From: DYJK01 sp040755055
GTDB taxonomy: Bacteria > Bacteroidota > Ignavibacteria > Ignavibacteriales > Melioribacteraceae
Assembly (NCBI GenBank): GCA_040755055.1
Contig: JBFMBS010000002.1
Span: 1-64,000, forward strand
Direction: 5' to 3'
Length of the DNA: 64,000 nucleotides
Position numbers and translations under genes: made by a program. Shown here in pieces: positions 7,535 to 15,056 of this stretch. How positions within the stretch are numbered: the stretch's first letter is position 1; the number at the start of each line of letters is the position of its first letter. The notes beneath the pieces are model-generated. The model searched no databases and had not been told where the DNA came from. It saw only the letters and a list, made by a program, of their open reading frames with translations.

Positions 7535-8860
7535 TTAAATCACCTTCAATGATTCATCAAGATCAAGTAGAATATCGTCGGGATTTTCCAAACCCATAGC
7601 TAATCTAATACCGCCGGCATCTATCCCTCTCTCCTCCAATTTTTCCGGTGGAACTACAGAGTGCGTCATCGAAGCCGGGTGCTCGATCAATGTTCTCGTA
7701 TGACCAAGTGAAACAGCCAGAGTCATTGTGTAAGCATGATTAGCAACATAATCCATAAATTTTCTACCGTTATCTTTTGATTCCGACGGAGTGTTTCCCT
7801 TAAGCACAAAATAAATCATACTGCCCGGTGCAAAATTGCCGTTGAAATCGATCATCTGCTTTTTTGCAACTTCATAATATTTAAAGTTCGGCAGACCGGG
7901 ATAATTTACATACGCAATCTTAGGATGTGCATTAAGAAACTCAGCCACACGCATTGCAGTTTTAATCTGCTGTCTTTGGCGTAGCGCAAGTGACGGCAAA
8001 CCATATGTTAATATCGACCAGGCACTTTTAGGACTTAGCACCGCACCGAAATCTTTTCTATACAAATGAAGCATATCTTGAAATTTTTTCTGTCCTATAA
8101 CGGCACCGCCCATATCGGTACCGTAACCGCCAATTCCTTTTGTTAATGAATGAACTACAAAATCAGCGCCGTGTTCTATCGGTCTTTGGCAGAAGGGTGT
8201 TGCAAATGTATTATCAATAACGATATAAATTTTATCCTTCCCGTTTCTCGCTTTATTGATTTCATCGGTTACTTTTTTAATAGCCGCTATGTTAATTACT
8301 TCCATGTTTGGATTAGCCGGTGTTTCAAAATATATAACTTTTGTCTTGGGTCTTAAGACATTATAAATATTATCGGGATTTGTTAAATCAATCGGGTTCC
8401 ATTTGATATTGTAACGCGGATACCAATTAGTTAAAAGTGATAATGTACAGCCGTATAACGTGTTGTGAGAAATAATTTCATCTCCGGTTGAAGTTAAAAT
8501 TCCCAATATGCCTGATATTGCACCCATACCGCTTGAAAAGCTAACAGCCATTTCACCTTTTTCAACGTAAGCAAGATTTTCTTCAAGCATATCTTTGTTT
8601 GGTTCACCAAGACGGTCGTATATAAAAATAGGTGCCTTATCGCCAAATGCTTCCGTATTTGCAAACTGCATAAAACCTTGCGCTCCCCGTTCGACGGAAT
8701 CTAACCTAAAAGTTGTAGATGATGATATCGGGGATGTTACATGATGCGAGTAATCCCACTTATCGGAGATATTTTTTCCGTAGATGATGTGTGTGTCCAT
8801 CGAATATTTGGTATCATCTACATTGTTTGTTTTTTCTTTTTCTTTGATTTGATTTGCCAT
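7535..8860 (-). CDS. Cys/Met metabolism PLP enzyme (gamma-lyase/synthase family)
   Basis: Fold-type I PLP enzyme of the cystathionine gamma-synthase/methionine gamma-lyase/O-acetylhomoserine sulfhydrylase family. The start at 8858-8860 (MANQIKEKEK) is preferred over an in-frame ATG 36 bases upstream because GGGAGAG lies just before it. The protein is then 441 aa, longer than the usual 380-430. PLP-site features are VHSLTKGIGGYGT with Lys241 as Schiff-base residue, the phosphate-site SSGMGA (109-114) and Tyr136 in NTLYGCT. An insertion after STTF (FMQFANTEAFGDKAPIFIYD, residues 63-82) precedes the GEPN segment. The next gene is a paralogue, so the two probably split synthase and lyase roles. 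Exact reaction not assigned. Confidence 0.85.
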   Translation of the reverse strand: MANQIKEKEKTNNVDDTKYSMDTHIIYGKNISDKWDYSHHVTSPISSSTTFRLDSVERGAQGFMQFANTEAFGDKAPIFIYDRLGEPNKDMLEENLAYVEKGEMAVSFSSGMGAISGILGILTSTGDEIISHNTLYGCTLSLLTNWYPRYNIKWNPIDLTNPDNIYNVLRPKTKVIYFETPANPNMEVINIAAIKKVTDEINKARNGKDKIYIVIDNTFATPFCQRPIEHGADFVVHSLTKGIGGYGTDMGGAVIGQKKFQDMLHLYRKDFGAVLSPKSAWSILTYGLPSLALRQRQQIKTAMRVAEFLNAHPKIAYVNYPGLPNFKYYEVAKKQMIDFNGNFAPGSMIYFVLKGNTPSESKDNGRKFMDYVANHAYTMTLAVSLGHTRTLIEHPASMTHSVVPPEKLEERGIDAGGIRLAMGLENPDDILLDLDESLKVI

Positions 8861-9205
8861 GATGTCTCTCCCAATTTGCATTACAAAATTACTCAATAAA
8901 AACGAGGAGACAAAGTTAACCGGTTTGATACAAATCTCGTTTTGCGGTTACAAATAAATTCACAGTCAGAGGTGACCTACCGAAAAAATTGCGACCTAAA
9001 GAGTTTGTTACAAAACTCTCCGCGCTTGCTCGGCGTTTTTCTGACGTGCACTCCGCGGTTAAGAGCTTTTCACGCGAAGATCGCAAAGAATACGTTAAAG
9101 ACGCTAAGCAAAAAACAAGATTTCAGGTTTTGCAACAGACTCTAACATTCGCTGCAAATAAAAATATCCAAATATAAATTTGGTGTAACATCGGTTAAAA
9201 ATAAG
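8861..9205. other. Intergenic stretch with degenerate repeat words
   Basis: 345 bases between the two gamma-family PLP genes with no convincing gene. Short open frames here read CNRL- and AKIAK-like strings, a hallmark of decayed interspersed repeats rather than proteins. The segment 9067-9116 contains TTTTCACGCGAAGATCGCAAAG followed by ACGTTAAAGACGCTAAG, split here, and matches the degenerate TTCACGCAAAGACGCAAAG word family found between genes in many bacteria. Only the ribosome site GGGAGAG of the flanking minus-strand gene (about 8867-8873) is functional in appearance. Confidence 0.5.
9067..9116. repeat. Degenerate CACGCnAAGA/CGCAAAGA repeat
   Basis: The words TTCACGCGAAGATCGCAAAG and TTAAAGACGCTAAGCAAAAA follow each other. 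This resembles the low-complexity interspersed family with consensus near TTCACGCAAAGACGCAAAG. It is too diverged to assign borders. No coding function is claimed. Confidence 0.4.
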
Positions 9206-10342
9206 CTATAATTCTAATGCTTGTTCAATATCAGCAATTAAATCCTCGACGTTTTCAATTCCAACAGAGAAGCGAATTATACTGTCCGTGAATCCGTATT
9301 TTTCTCTTTCCTCTCTTGGTACTGCAGCGTGAGTCATGGATGCCGGGTGACAAACTAAACTTTCGACACCGCCGAGACTTTCGGCAAGAGTAAAAACTTT
9401 TACATTATTCAATACTTTTTTTGCAGCATCAAAATCTTTGAATTCAACAGAGAGCATTCCGCCAAATCCGCTCATCTGTTTTTTTGCAAGTTCGTGTTGG
9501 GGGTGGGATTTCAAACCGGGATAGATTACTTTTTTAACGAATGGTTTTGTTTCCAAATATTGAGCTATTATTAATGCATTTTCTTGGTGCTGTTTCATTC
9601 TCACAGCAAGCGTCTTTGTAGATCGTAATGTCAGCCAGCAATCGAATGGAGAAGGAACCGCACCGACAGCATTTTGTAAATAACGAAACCGCTCGTGGAG
9701 TTTTTCGTTACTTGTAATAAGAATTCCGCCGATAACATCGCAATGCCCGTTCAAATACTTTGTTGTACTGTGAATAACAACATCGGCGCCGAGTAGAAGC
9801 GGATTTTGAAAGTACGGAGTCATAAATGTGTTATCAACTACACTAATTAAATTCTTCTTTTTGCATAGTTCCGATACGGCTTTTATATCTGTTAAGTTTA
9901 ACATCGGGTTCGTCGGTGATTCGATATAAACCATTCTGGTTTCCGGCCTAATAGCATTCTCTACATTGCGAATATCGGTTGTATCTACCCATGAGAAATT
10001 CAAACCGTAATCTTTCATTATCAACTCAAACAAACGGTATGTACCGCCGTAAACATTATTCGAGACAATTGCGTGATCTCCGGCTTTCATCAATCCCAAT
10101 ATTGCATTTTCTGCAGATAGGCCGGATGCGAAAGCGATTCCATATTTCCCTTTTTCAAGTGTTGCAATATTTTTCTCGAGTGATTGCCTGGTTAAATTAT
10201 GTGTACGCCCGTATTCATAACCTTTATGAATGCCAAGTTCATCTTGTGCATAAGTTGATGTCATGTATATTGGTGTTGATACTGCACCGGTTACTTGATC
10301 AGGAGTTTGCCCGGCGTGTATAGCATCTGTTGAAAAACCCAT
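9206..10342 (-). CDS. Cystathionine gamma-synthase/gamma-lyase
   Basis: PLP enzyme of the transsulfuration pathway, 378 aa, the normal length of MetB, MetC and CGL proteins. It begins FSTDAIHAGQTPD, has the phosphate-binding FASGLSAENA (71-80), the stacking Tyr in NNVYGGTYRLF (about 98) and the PLP-lysine motif VIHSTTKYLNGH with Lys195. The C-terminus has ESLGGVESLVCHPASMTHA, where the Glu and Ser positions separate gamma-lyase from other activities. With the adjacent cystathionine beta-synthase gene, reverse transsulfuration (homocysteine to cysteine) is the likeliest role, but gamma-synthase activity cannot be excluded. It lies 77 bases downstream of the CBS gene on the same strand. Confidence 0.88.
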   Translation of the reverse strand: MGFSTDAIHAGQTPDQVTGAVSTPIYMTSTYAQDELGIHKGYEYGRTHNLTRQSLEKNIATLEKGKYGIAFASGLSAENAILGLMKAGDHAIVSNNVYGGTYRLFELIMKDYGLNFSWVDTTDIRNVENAIRPETRMVYIESPTNPMLNLTDIKAVSELCKKKNLISVVDNTFMTPYFQNPLLLGADVVIHSTTKYLNGHCDVIGGILITSNEKLHERFRYLQNAVGAVPSPFDCWLTLRSTKTLAVRMKQHQENALIIAQYLETKPFVKKVIYPGLKSHPQHELAKKQMSGFGGMLSVEFKDFDAAKKVLNNVKVFTLAESLGGVESLVCHPASMTHAAVPREEREKYGFTDSIIRFSVGIENVEDLIADIEQALEL

Positions 10343-10419
10343 ATTAACCCCTATTACAATTTACGAAGTACAATTTACGGGGTACGAATTGAAAAAGATT
10401 TTGAAATTATAAAGTTCTA

Positions 10420-11781
10420 TTATTCAAAATCAATCAGATCGTACCTTGTGATTATGTCTGTTATCCTACCAAAATCCGAAACTAAAATAGCATGTGCATC
10501 TTTTAATGCTCTTCTAACCTCAGTAATACTCGATTTTGCATCAAGTACTAAGAAGCTTTCTTCCATAACATATTTGACCGGGTTATTTAATAAAGACTGA
10601 TCCTCCAGTACTTTTGCTATTAACCGGCTTTCTCTTAAACTCCCAACCGGTCTTAAATATTCATTTAGAACCGGTATATAAGAAAAACCTTTTTCGTTCA
10701 TAATTTTAATGGCATCTTTAACTAAAATATTATCATGGACATAAACTATATCTTCATTACCCTTCTGTTTCTTTGCATAGGAAATATCTCGTAAGACTTT
10801 TATTTCGATATCGAGCATTCTATTATCGCGCAGCCATTCAATGGAATGCATTTTAGATAAATATCTTTCGCCTATATCACAAACTATAAAAACGATCAAA
10901 TCATTTTCTGAAAGATTTTTTGCAAGTTCGAGCGTAACATGGACAATAGTCCCGGTAGAACCTCCGCAAAAAATTCCTTCTTCTTTTGTCAACCTTCTTG
11001 CAGCTGCAAAAGATTCTTTATCACTGATATTAATTATTTTATCAATAAACTGGAAGTGAACATTAGCCGGTAAGCAATCTTGCCCGATACCTTCTACTAA
11101 GTACGGCGTCCCTTTAATCACTTCCCCGGTTTCTTTGTAATGTTTGAAAATCGAACCAAGCGGATCAGCACCGATAACTTGTATGTTTGGATTTTTTTCT
11201 TTTAAATATCTGCCGGTACCGCTAATTGTTCCCCCAGTTCCAATGCTGGAGACAAAATGAGTGATCTTACCTTCGGTCTGCTTCCAAATTTCAGGACCGG
11301 TTGTATGGTAGTGTATTTCAGGATTGGAAGGATTTCCATACTGGTATGCAAAAAATGAATTCGGAGTTTCTTCGGCAATTCTCTTTGCAACATTAACATA
11401 ATAATCGGGATGGTCAGGTTCATAGGTATTGGGTACGACAATAACTTCAGAGCCGAGAGCTTTTAAGTAATTTATTTTTTCCGAACTAACTTTTTCTGTG
11501 CAGACAAATAAGCATTTATAACCTTTAACTGCAGCTGTAAGGGCGAGACCGATTCCGGTGTTACCGCTTGTTGCTTCTATTATTGTTCCACCCGGTTTGA
11601 GAACGCCTCGTTTTTCTGCATCGGCAATCATTGCGTAACCAATGCGATCCTTTACACTTCCGCCTGGATTTGATGATTCCAATTTTGCAAATATTTGCGG
11701 CTTAAGCCCGTGATTTATTTTATTAAGTTTTATTAACGGTGTGTTCCCTATTAAATCTAATATCGAATTTTTTATTTCCAA
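10420..11781 (-). CDS. Cystathionine beta-synthase with CBS-domain pair
   Basis: Condenses homocysteine with serine (or activated serine) to cystathionine. The 453-aa protein has a fold-type II PLP domain (about 1-315) with SNPGGSVKDR and Lys44 as the PLP lysine, ATSGNTGIGLA (70-80) and the phosphate loop SIGTGGTISGTG. From about 335 to the end there are two CBS repeats, ending SDFGRITDIITRYDLI, which in homologues bind adenosyl ligands and regulate activity. It is followed 77 bases on by the gamma-family lyase gene, so both steps of reverse transsulfuration are encoded side by side. A standalone cysteine synthase would lack the C-terminal repeats. Confidence 0.9.
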   Translation of the reverse strand: MEIKNSILDLIGNTPLIKLNKINHGLKPQIFAKLESSNPGGSVKDRIGYAMIADAEKRGVLKPGGTIIEATSGNTGIGLALTAAVKGYKCLFVCTEKVSSEKINYLKALGSEVIVVPNTYEPDHPDYYVNVAKRIAEETPNSFFAYQYGNPSNPEIHYHTTGPEIWKQTEGKITHFVSSIGTGGTISGTGRYLKEKNPNIQVIGADPLGSIFKHYKETGEVIKGTPYLVEGIGQDCLPANVHFQFIDKIINISDKESFAAARRLTKEEGIFCGGSTGTIVHVTLELAKNLSENDLIVFIVCDIGERYLSKMHSIEWLRDNRMLDIEIKVLRDISYAKKQKGNEDIVYVHDNILVKDAIKIMNEKGFSYIPVLNEYLRPVGSLRESRLIAKVLEDQSLLNNPVKYVMEESFLVLDAKSSITEVRRALKDAHAILVSDFGRITDIITRYDLIDFE

Positions 11782-11898
11782 CTATGATTCTTCCTATTAT
11801 TAAAGTATGAAATTAATTAAACTGTAATGAATAACGCTTTGAAGTAATAATAAATTCCCTAATCGGAATGATTATTTGAGACCTCTGAAAAATTTATT

Positions 11899-12003
11899 TG
11901 TCATTTCGATCCCGATTTATAGGGAGAGAAATCTTTGATTGTGGCGAGATTTCTCAGTCACTTCGCTCCTTCTTCCAAAGGAATGCCTTCGGCAGAAATG
12001 ACA
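11899..12003. repeat. MITE-like repeat with TGTCATTTC ends
   Basis: A roughly 105-base element in the gap between the CBS and cysteine-synthase-like genes. It starts TGTCATTTC (11899-11907) and ends in the inverted copy GAAATGACA (11995-12003). Inside lie GAGAAATCT (11926-11934) and its inverse AGATTTCTC (11947-11955), then GTCACTTCGCTCCTTC and CCTTCGGCAG. This is the layout of the non-coding TGTCATTTCGA...AGAAATCT repeat common in Bacteroidota-group genomes. It encodes nothing. Any RNA hairpin role is inference. Confidence 0.65.
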
Positions 12004-12040
12004 TTTGAGAATATCTCATATGTTTCTATTATTTAATTGA

Positions 12041-13018
12041 TCAAACTAGATTATTCTTTTCAAGCCATTCATCATTGTAGATGGTGGAAAAATATTTATA
12101 ACCGCTGTCATTTATAATCGTTACAATATTGACTTCACGATCTATTTGTTGAGCAATCTGCAAAGCAGCCCACACGTTAGCTCCGCTTGAGCCGCCGGCG
12201 AGGATTCCCTCTTCGTATGCTAACTTTTTTGTCCACCCGATAGCTTTCTTGTCTTCAACCTTCAACATATCATCCATCAATTCAAGCTGTGCGGTTTTGA
12301 TTAAGAATTCATCGCCAATACCTTCGATAAGATACCGTTTTGGTGCGGTCATTTTTTTACTCTTAAACCAATCATAAAAAATAGAACCGATAGGGTCAAC
12401 GCCGACCAATTTTATATTCGGATTTTTTTCTTTCAAATATTTTCCGGCGCCGAAAAGAGTTCCGCCGGTACCAACGCCGGCAACAAAATAATCAATATTA
12501 CCTTCCATCTGTTCCCAAATTTCCGGTCCGGTAGTCATGTAGTGTGCTTCGTTGTTATCCAGATTATTGTGCTGATCGATGTAATAAACATTTGGATTAG
12601 CTGCAGCAAAATTAGCAGCATAATTATTGTACGATTCCGGGTGCTCAGGCGGAAGTGACGCATCAACTTTAATTACATCAACACCGAGTACTTCGAGCAT
12701 CTTAATCTTTTCTTTGCTTGTCGTATTGCGAATAACAATTTTTAAGTTGTAACCTTTTTGTCTGCATACAATCGCCAACCCCATTGCAGTATTACCTGAA
12801 GAATTTTCGAGTATCGTATCACCCGGTTTAATCTTTCCCTCACGTTCAGCTTTTTCTATCATGTAACGTGCTATCCGATCCTTTATACTTCCACCCGGAT
12901 TCATAAATTCCATCTTAGCCCAAATTGTTGCTTTAACATCTTTTGTAATATTTCCAAGTTTTACTATTGGTGTTCTGCCAACAGCATCAACAATACTTTC
13001 GTAACGATTGTTTCTCAT
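12041..13018 (-). CDS. Cysteine-synthase-like PLP enzyme
   Basis: Fold-type II PLP protein related to O-acetylserine sulfhydrylase (CysK/CysM), which makes cysteine from O-acetylserine and sulfide. The 325-aa protein has FMNPGGSIKDRIARYM with Lys46 as PLP lysine, and the phosphate loop GVGTGGTLFGAGKYLKE. The substrate loop reads NSSGNTAMG (72-80), whereas most cysteine synthases and the neighbouring CBS have TSGNTG. The first Thr, which contacts substrate carboxylate in CysK, is Ser here. It has no CBS-domain pair. It sits last of four sulfur PLP genes on this strand, separated from the CBS gene by a repeat element. Cysteine synthase is likely, but another beta-replacement reaction is possible. 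Confidence 0.85.
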   Translation of the reverse strand: MRNNRYESIVDAVGRTPIVKLGNITKDVKATIWAKMEFMNPGGSIKDRIARYMIEKAEREGKIKPGDTILENSSGNTAMGLAIVCRQKGYNLKIVIRNTTSKEKIKMLEVLGVDVIKVDASLPPEHPESYNNYAANFAAANPNVYYIDQHNNLDNNEAHYMTTGPEIWEQMEGNIDYFVAGVGTGGTLFGAGKYLKEKNPNIKLVGVDPIGSIFYDWFKSKKMTAPKRYLIEGIGDEFLIKTAQLELMDDMLKVEDKKAIGWTKKLAYEEGILAGGSSGANVWAALQIAQQIDREVNIVTIINDSGYKYFSTIYNDEWLEKNNLV

Positions 13019-13034
13019 TTTTCTTCCTCATGTT

Positions 13035-13052
13035 CCCCCTTAATAAAGGGGG
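13035..13052. repeat. Hairpin CCCCCTT-AATA-AAGGGGG
   Basis: Perfect seven-base arms with an AATA loop, followed by CAAGGGGGTTGCC. It lies upstream of the cysteine-synthase-like gene and downstream of the DUF559 gene. This is one of three related CCCC/GGGG hairpins within 6 kb. Confidence 0.6.
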
Positions 13053-13111
13053 CAAGGGGGTTGCCAAAAAAATTATTTATTGAATTTATTAATTAGTTCT
13101 TTTCGACTTAT

Positions 13112-13450
13112 CTAATTTCTAATAGACTGCAAAACATTATTCAAATTTTTCTTTACATCTTTATCGTTAAATCTTAGAAACTCAATTCCTAACTCTTCTA
13201 TTTCTGATTGACGAAGTTTATCGTAATTTTCTTTGCCAAGATGACTATCACCGTCTATTTCGATTGCAAGTTTTAGTTTACTACAATAAAAATCCAAAAT
13301 GAAATTGTTAACGGGTTTTTGTCTCATAAATTGGTAACCCATCAACTTACGTGCTTTCAGTTCATTCCACAATAATACTTCACTAAGAGTGCTGTTATTT
13401 CGGAGATCGCGCGAAAGTTGCTTTAATTTTTGGTTGTAGTATATCTTCAT
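13112..13450 (-). CDS. DUF559 (Vsr-like) endonuclease-domain protein
   Basis: Small predicted nuclease of the DUF559 group, related to the very-short-patch-repair endonuclease fold. I start it at the ATG at 13448-13450 (MKIYYNQKLKQLSRDL), giving 112 aa, because CAGGAAA precedes it and because the 26 extra codons upstream are encoded by a hairpin repeat (13476-13494) shared with the end of fmt. Characteristic features are LSEVLLWNELK, GYQFMRQKPV, FILDFYCSKLKLAIEIDG with the catalytic Asp/Glu pattern, and the C-terminal GIEFLRFNDKDV. Genes of this family are often free-standing and their biological role is unsettled. Confidence 0.8.
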   Translation of the reverse strand: MKIYYNQKLKQLSRDLRNNSTLSEVLLWNELKARKLMGYQFMRQKPVNNFILDFYCSKLKLAIEIDGDSHLGKENYDKLRQSEIEELGIEFLRFNDKDVKKNLNNVLQSIRN

Positions 13451-13475
13451 GAATGTTTCCTGATATCCCCCTATT

Positions 13476-13494
13476 TCCCCTTTATCAAAGGGGA
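13476..13494. repeat. Hairpin TCCCCTTT-ATC-AAAGGGGA at fmt stop
   Basis: Perfect eight-base arms with an ATC loop. On the minus strand it supplies the last codons of fmt (Thr-Pro-Leu) and the TGA at 13485-13487, and in another frame it forms the N-terminal extension LSLPFDKGEIGG of the DUF559 reading frame. It belongs to the interspersed CCCCTTTnTnAAAGGGG type. Confidence 0.65.
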
Positions 13495-14450
13495 GTGAAA
13501 GAATACCCTCTAAGAAATTCTTCAACACTCATTCTTTTTCTTCCCTCGGGTTGTAATTCAAGTATTTGCAAAATTCCGTTTCCGGTTTGAATATATAATT
13601 CTTTTTTTGTTAAGCGTAAGTTGTTAGTTGTTAGTTGGGAGTCGATAGCCGGATTCCATTCCACATTTTCCATTTTCCATTTTCCATCTTCCATACTATC
13701 AGTAACGATTCTTGTTTTAAAAACTTTGTAATGTTTTCCATTCAAAACAAAGTATGCACACGGATAAGGCGAAAGTCCGCGAACAAGATTGTGAATATCA
13801 ATTGCAGATTTATTCCAATCAATCTTACAAATCTCTTTGGTAATTTTGGGTGCCGGTGTTGCAAGCAAATCATCTTGTTTTTGAAGTTGATAATTACGAC
13901 CGGCTATCAACTCAACTGTTTTAAGAACAACATCTGCACCTATCATCATCATCTTATCATGCAATGAACCAAAGTTATCGGCATCATCAATAATGATTTT
14001 TTCTTGCAAGATAATTTTACCGGTATCTACTTTATCATCAAGTAAGAAAGTTGTAACACCGGTTTCTTTCTCGCCGTTAATCAGTGCCCATTGAATCGGC
14101 GCTGCTCCTCTGTATTTAGGAAGCAATGAGCCGTGCAAATTAAACGAACCATACTTCGGTATAGTAAAAACTTCTCGAGGTAAAATTCTAAACGCTACCA
14201 CTACAAATAATTCCGGTTCTAAACCCGCCATTTGATTTATTAAATCTTCATCTCTCAATTTTCCCGGGGTAAAAACTTTTAGATTATTCTTAAGTGCAAA
14301 ATCCTTGACCGGCGTAAAAGTAACTTCTCTTCCTCTTCCCCTTTCTCTATCCGGGGCAGAAACGACTGCTAAAATTTCATGATTATTCTCAATTAATTTT
14401 TGCAATGAGGGTATAGCAAACTCCGGTGTTCCCATGAAAACTATTCTCAT
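13485..14450 (-). CDS. fmt: Methionyl-tRNA formyltransferase
   Basis: Formylates initiator Met-tRNA with 10-formyl-tetrahydrofolate. The 321-aa protein starts MRIVFMGTPEFAIPSL, has the catalytic HGSLLPKYRGAAPIQWALI region (Asn/His/Asp site) and the C-terminal tRNA-binding domain ending ELQPEGRKRMSVEEFL. The stretch between the two C-terminal strands is odd: DSMEDGKWKMENVEW, then SQLTTNNLRLTKK, encoded by tandem GGAAAATGG and AACTAACAACT words (13621-13694). It is roughly 15-20 residues longer than usual there and looks like repeat DNA accommodated in frame. The last codons and stop come from a hairpin repeat. It pairs with def upstream, the common def-fmt arrangement. Confidence 0.93.
   Translation of the reverse strand: MRIVFMGTPEFAIPSLQKLIENNHEILAVVSAPDRERGRGREVTFTPVKDFALKNNLKVFTPGKLRDEDLINQMAGLEPELFVVVAFRILPREVFTIPKYGSFNLHGSLLPKYRGAAPIQWALINGEKETGVTTFLLDDKVDTGKIILQEKIIIDDADNFGSLHDKMMMIGADVVLKTVELIAGRNYQLQKQDDLLATPAPKITKEICKIDWNKSAIDIHNLVRGLSPYPCAYFVLNGKHYKVFKTRIVTDSMEDGKWKMENVEWNPAIDSQLTTNNLRLTKKELYIQTGNGILQILELQPEGRKRMSVEEFLRGYSFTPL
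13621..13694. repeat. Tandem word repeats inside fmt
   Basis: On the plus strand the segment holds TTGTTAGTTGTTAGTTGGGA (13621-13640) and, from 13658, repeated CATTTTCCATTTTCCATTTTC words ending CATCTTCCAT at 13694. Both word types are familiar as intergenic filler in this group of bacteria. Here they are read through in frame as part of fmt. Confidence 0.7.
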
Positions 14451-14494
14451 GTAATTACCCCGGGATTGAAAAGAAAAATTCTTTCTGGCGAGTT

Positions 14495-15040
14495 CTAACC
14501 TTTGGTGATTGGATAATCAATCTCTACATCCCTCTTCTTAATCTTGGTAAGTTCATCTTGTAGTTTACTCTTAATTTCCGGCGTAACCCTATCGGGTATC
14601 ATCTTACCGATCAGGTGATCGTACTCGTGTAAAATTACACGTGCAAATAGATCATCAGCTTCTACTTCGACTTCTTCTTCATCTGTATTTAGAAATTTCA
14701 CCTTTACTAATTTTGATCTTTCAACTTCAGCCCTAAGATTCGGCAGACTTAAGCATCCTTCTTCCTTCACAACTTTTTCATCGGATAGAAGTATTATTTG
14801 AGGATTGATCATAACAACCGGTTTAAATTTTTCGTAACCTTCGACATCTTCAAGATCGATCACAAAAATCGAATCGCGGTAACCTACCTGGTTAGCAGCC
14901 AGCCCGACACCATTCGCATTCCTCATGGAATCGAACATGTTTTTTATTTTTACAATTATTTCGTCTGTAACTGCTTTAACCGGTTCGGCTTTTTGACGTA
15001 ATATTTTATCGCCATAAACTGTAATTGGTATTATTGCCAT
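14495..15040 (-). CDS. def: Peptide deformylase
   Basis: Removes the N-formyl group from nascent proteins. All three active-site motifs are present in the 181-aa protein: GVGLAANQVG (44-53), EEGCLSLP with metal-ligand Cys96, and HEYDH (138-142) with two His ligands and the catalytic Glu. The third motif has Tyr where HEFDH or HELDH is more usual. The start at 15038-15040 (MAIIPITVYGDKILR) matches the family. The frame is open 16 codons further but would overlap the upstream membrane-protein gene. fmt follows 45 bases downstream. Confidence 0.95.
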   Translation of the reverse strand: MAIIPITVYGDKILRQKAEPVKAVTDEIIVKIKNMFDSMRNANGVGLAANQVGYRDSIFVIDLEDVEGYEKFKPVVMINPQIILLSDEKVVKEEGCLSLPNLRAEVERSKLVKVKFLNTDEEEVEVEADDLFARVILHEYDHLIGKMIPDRVTPEIKSKLQDELTKIKKRDVEIDYPITKG

Positions 15041-15056
15041 ATGATTTTTTTTCGGA

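Noticed and set aside
8861..9000. A SAM riboswitch ahead of the PLP sulfur genes
   Set aside because: The region shows none of the conserved core or the paired stems I could recognise.
8942..9177. Two short plus-strand frames with PRLLGVF and CNRL-like endings
   Set aside because: They are translations of degenerate repeat words. They overlap each other in different frames and have no ribosome site or domain.
13451..13528. A longer N-terminus for the DUF559 protein
   Set aside because: The extra codons come from the hairpin repeat and the end of fmt, and a ribosome site precedes the shorter start.
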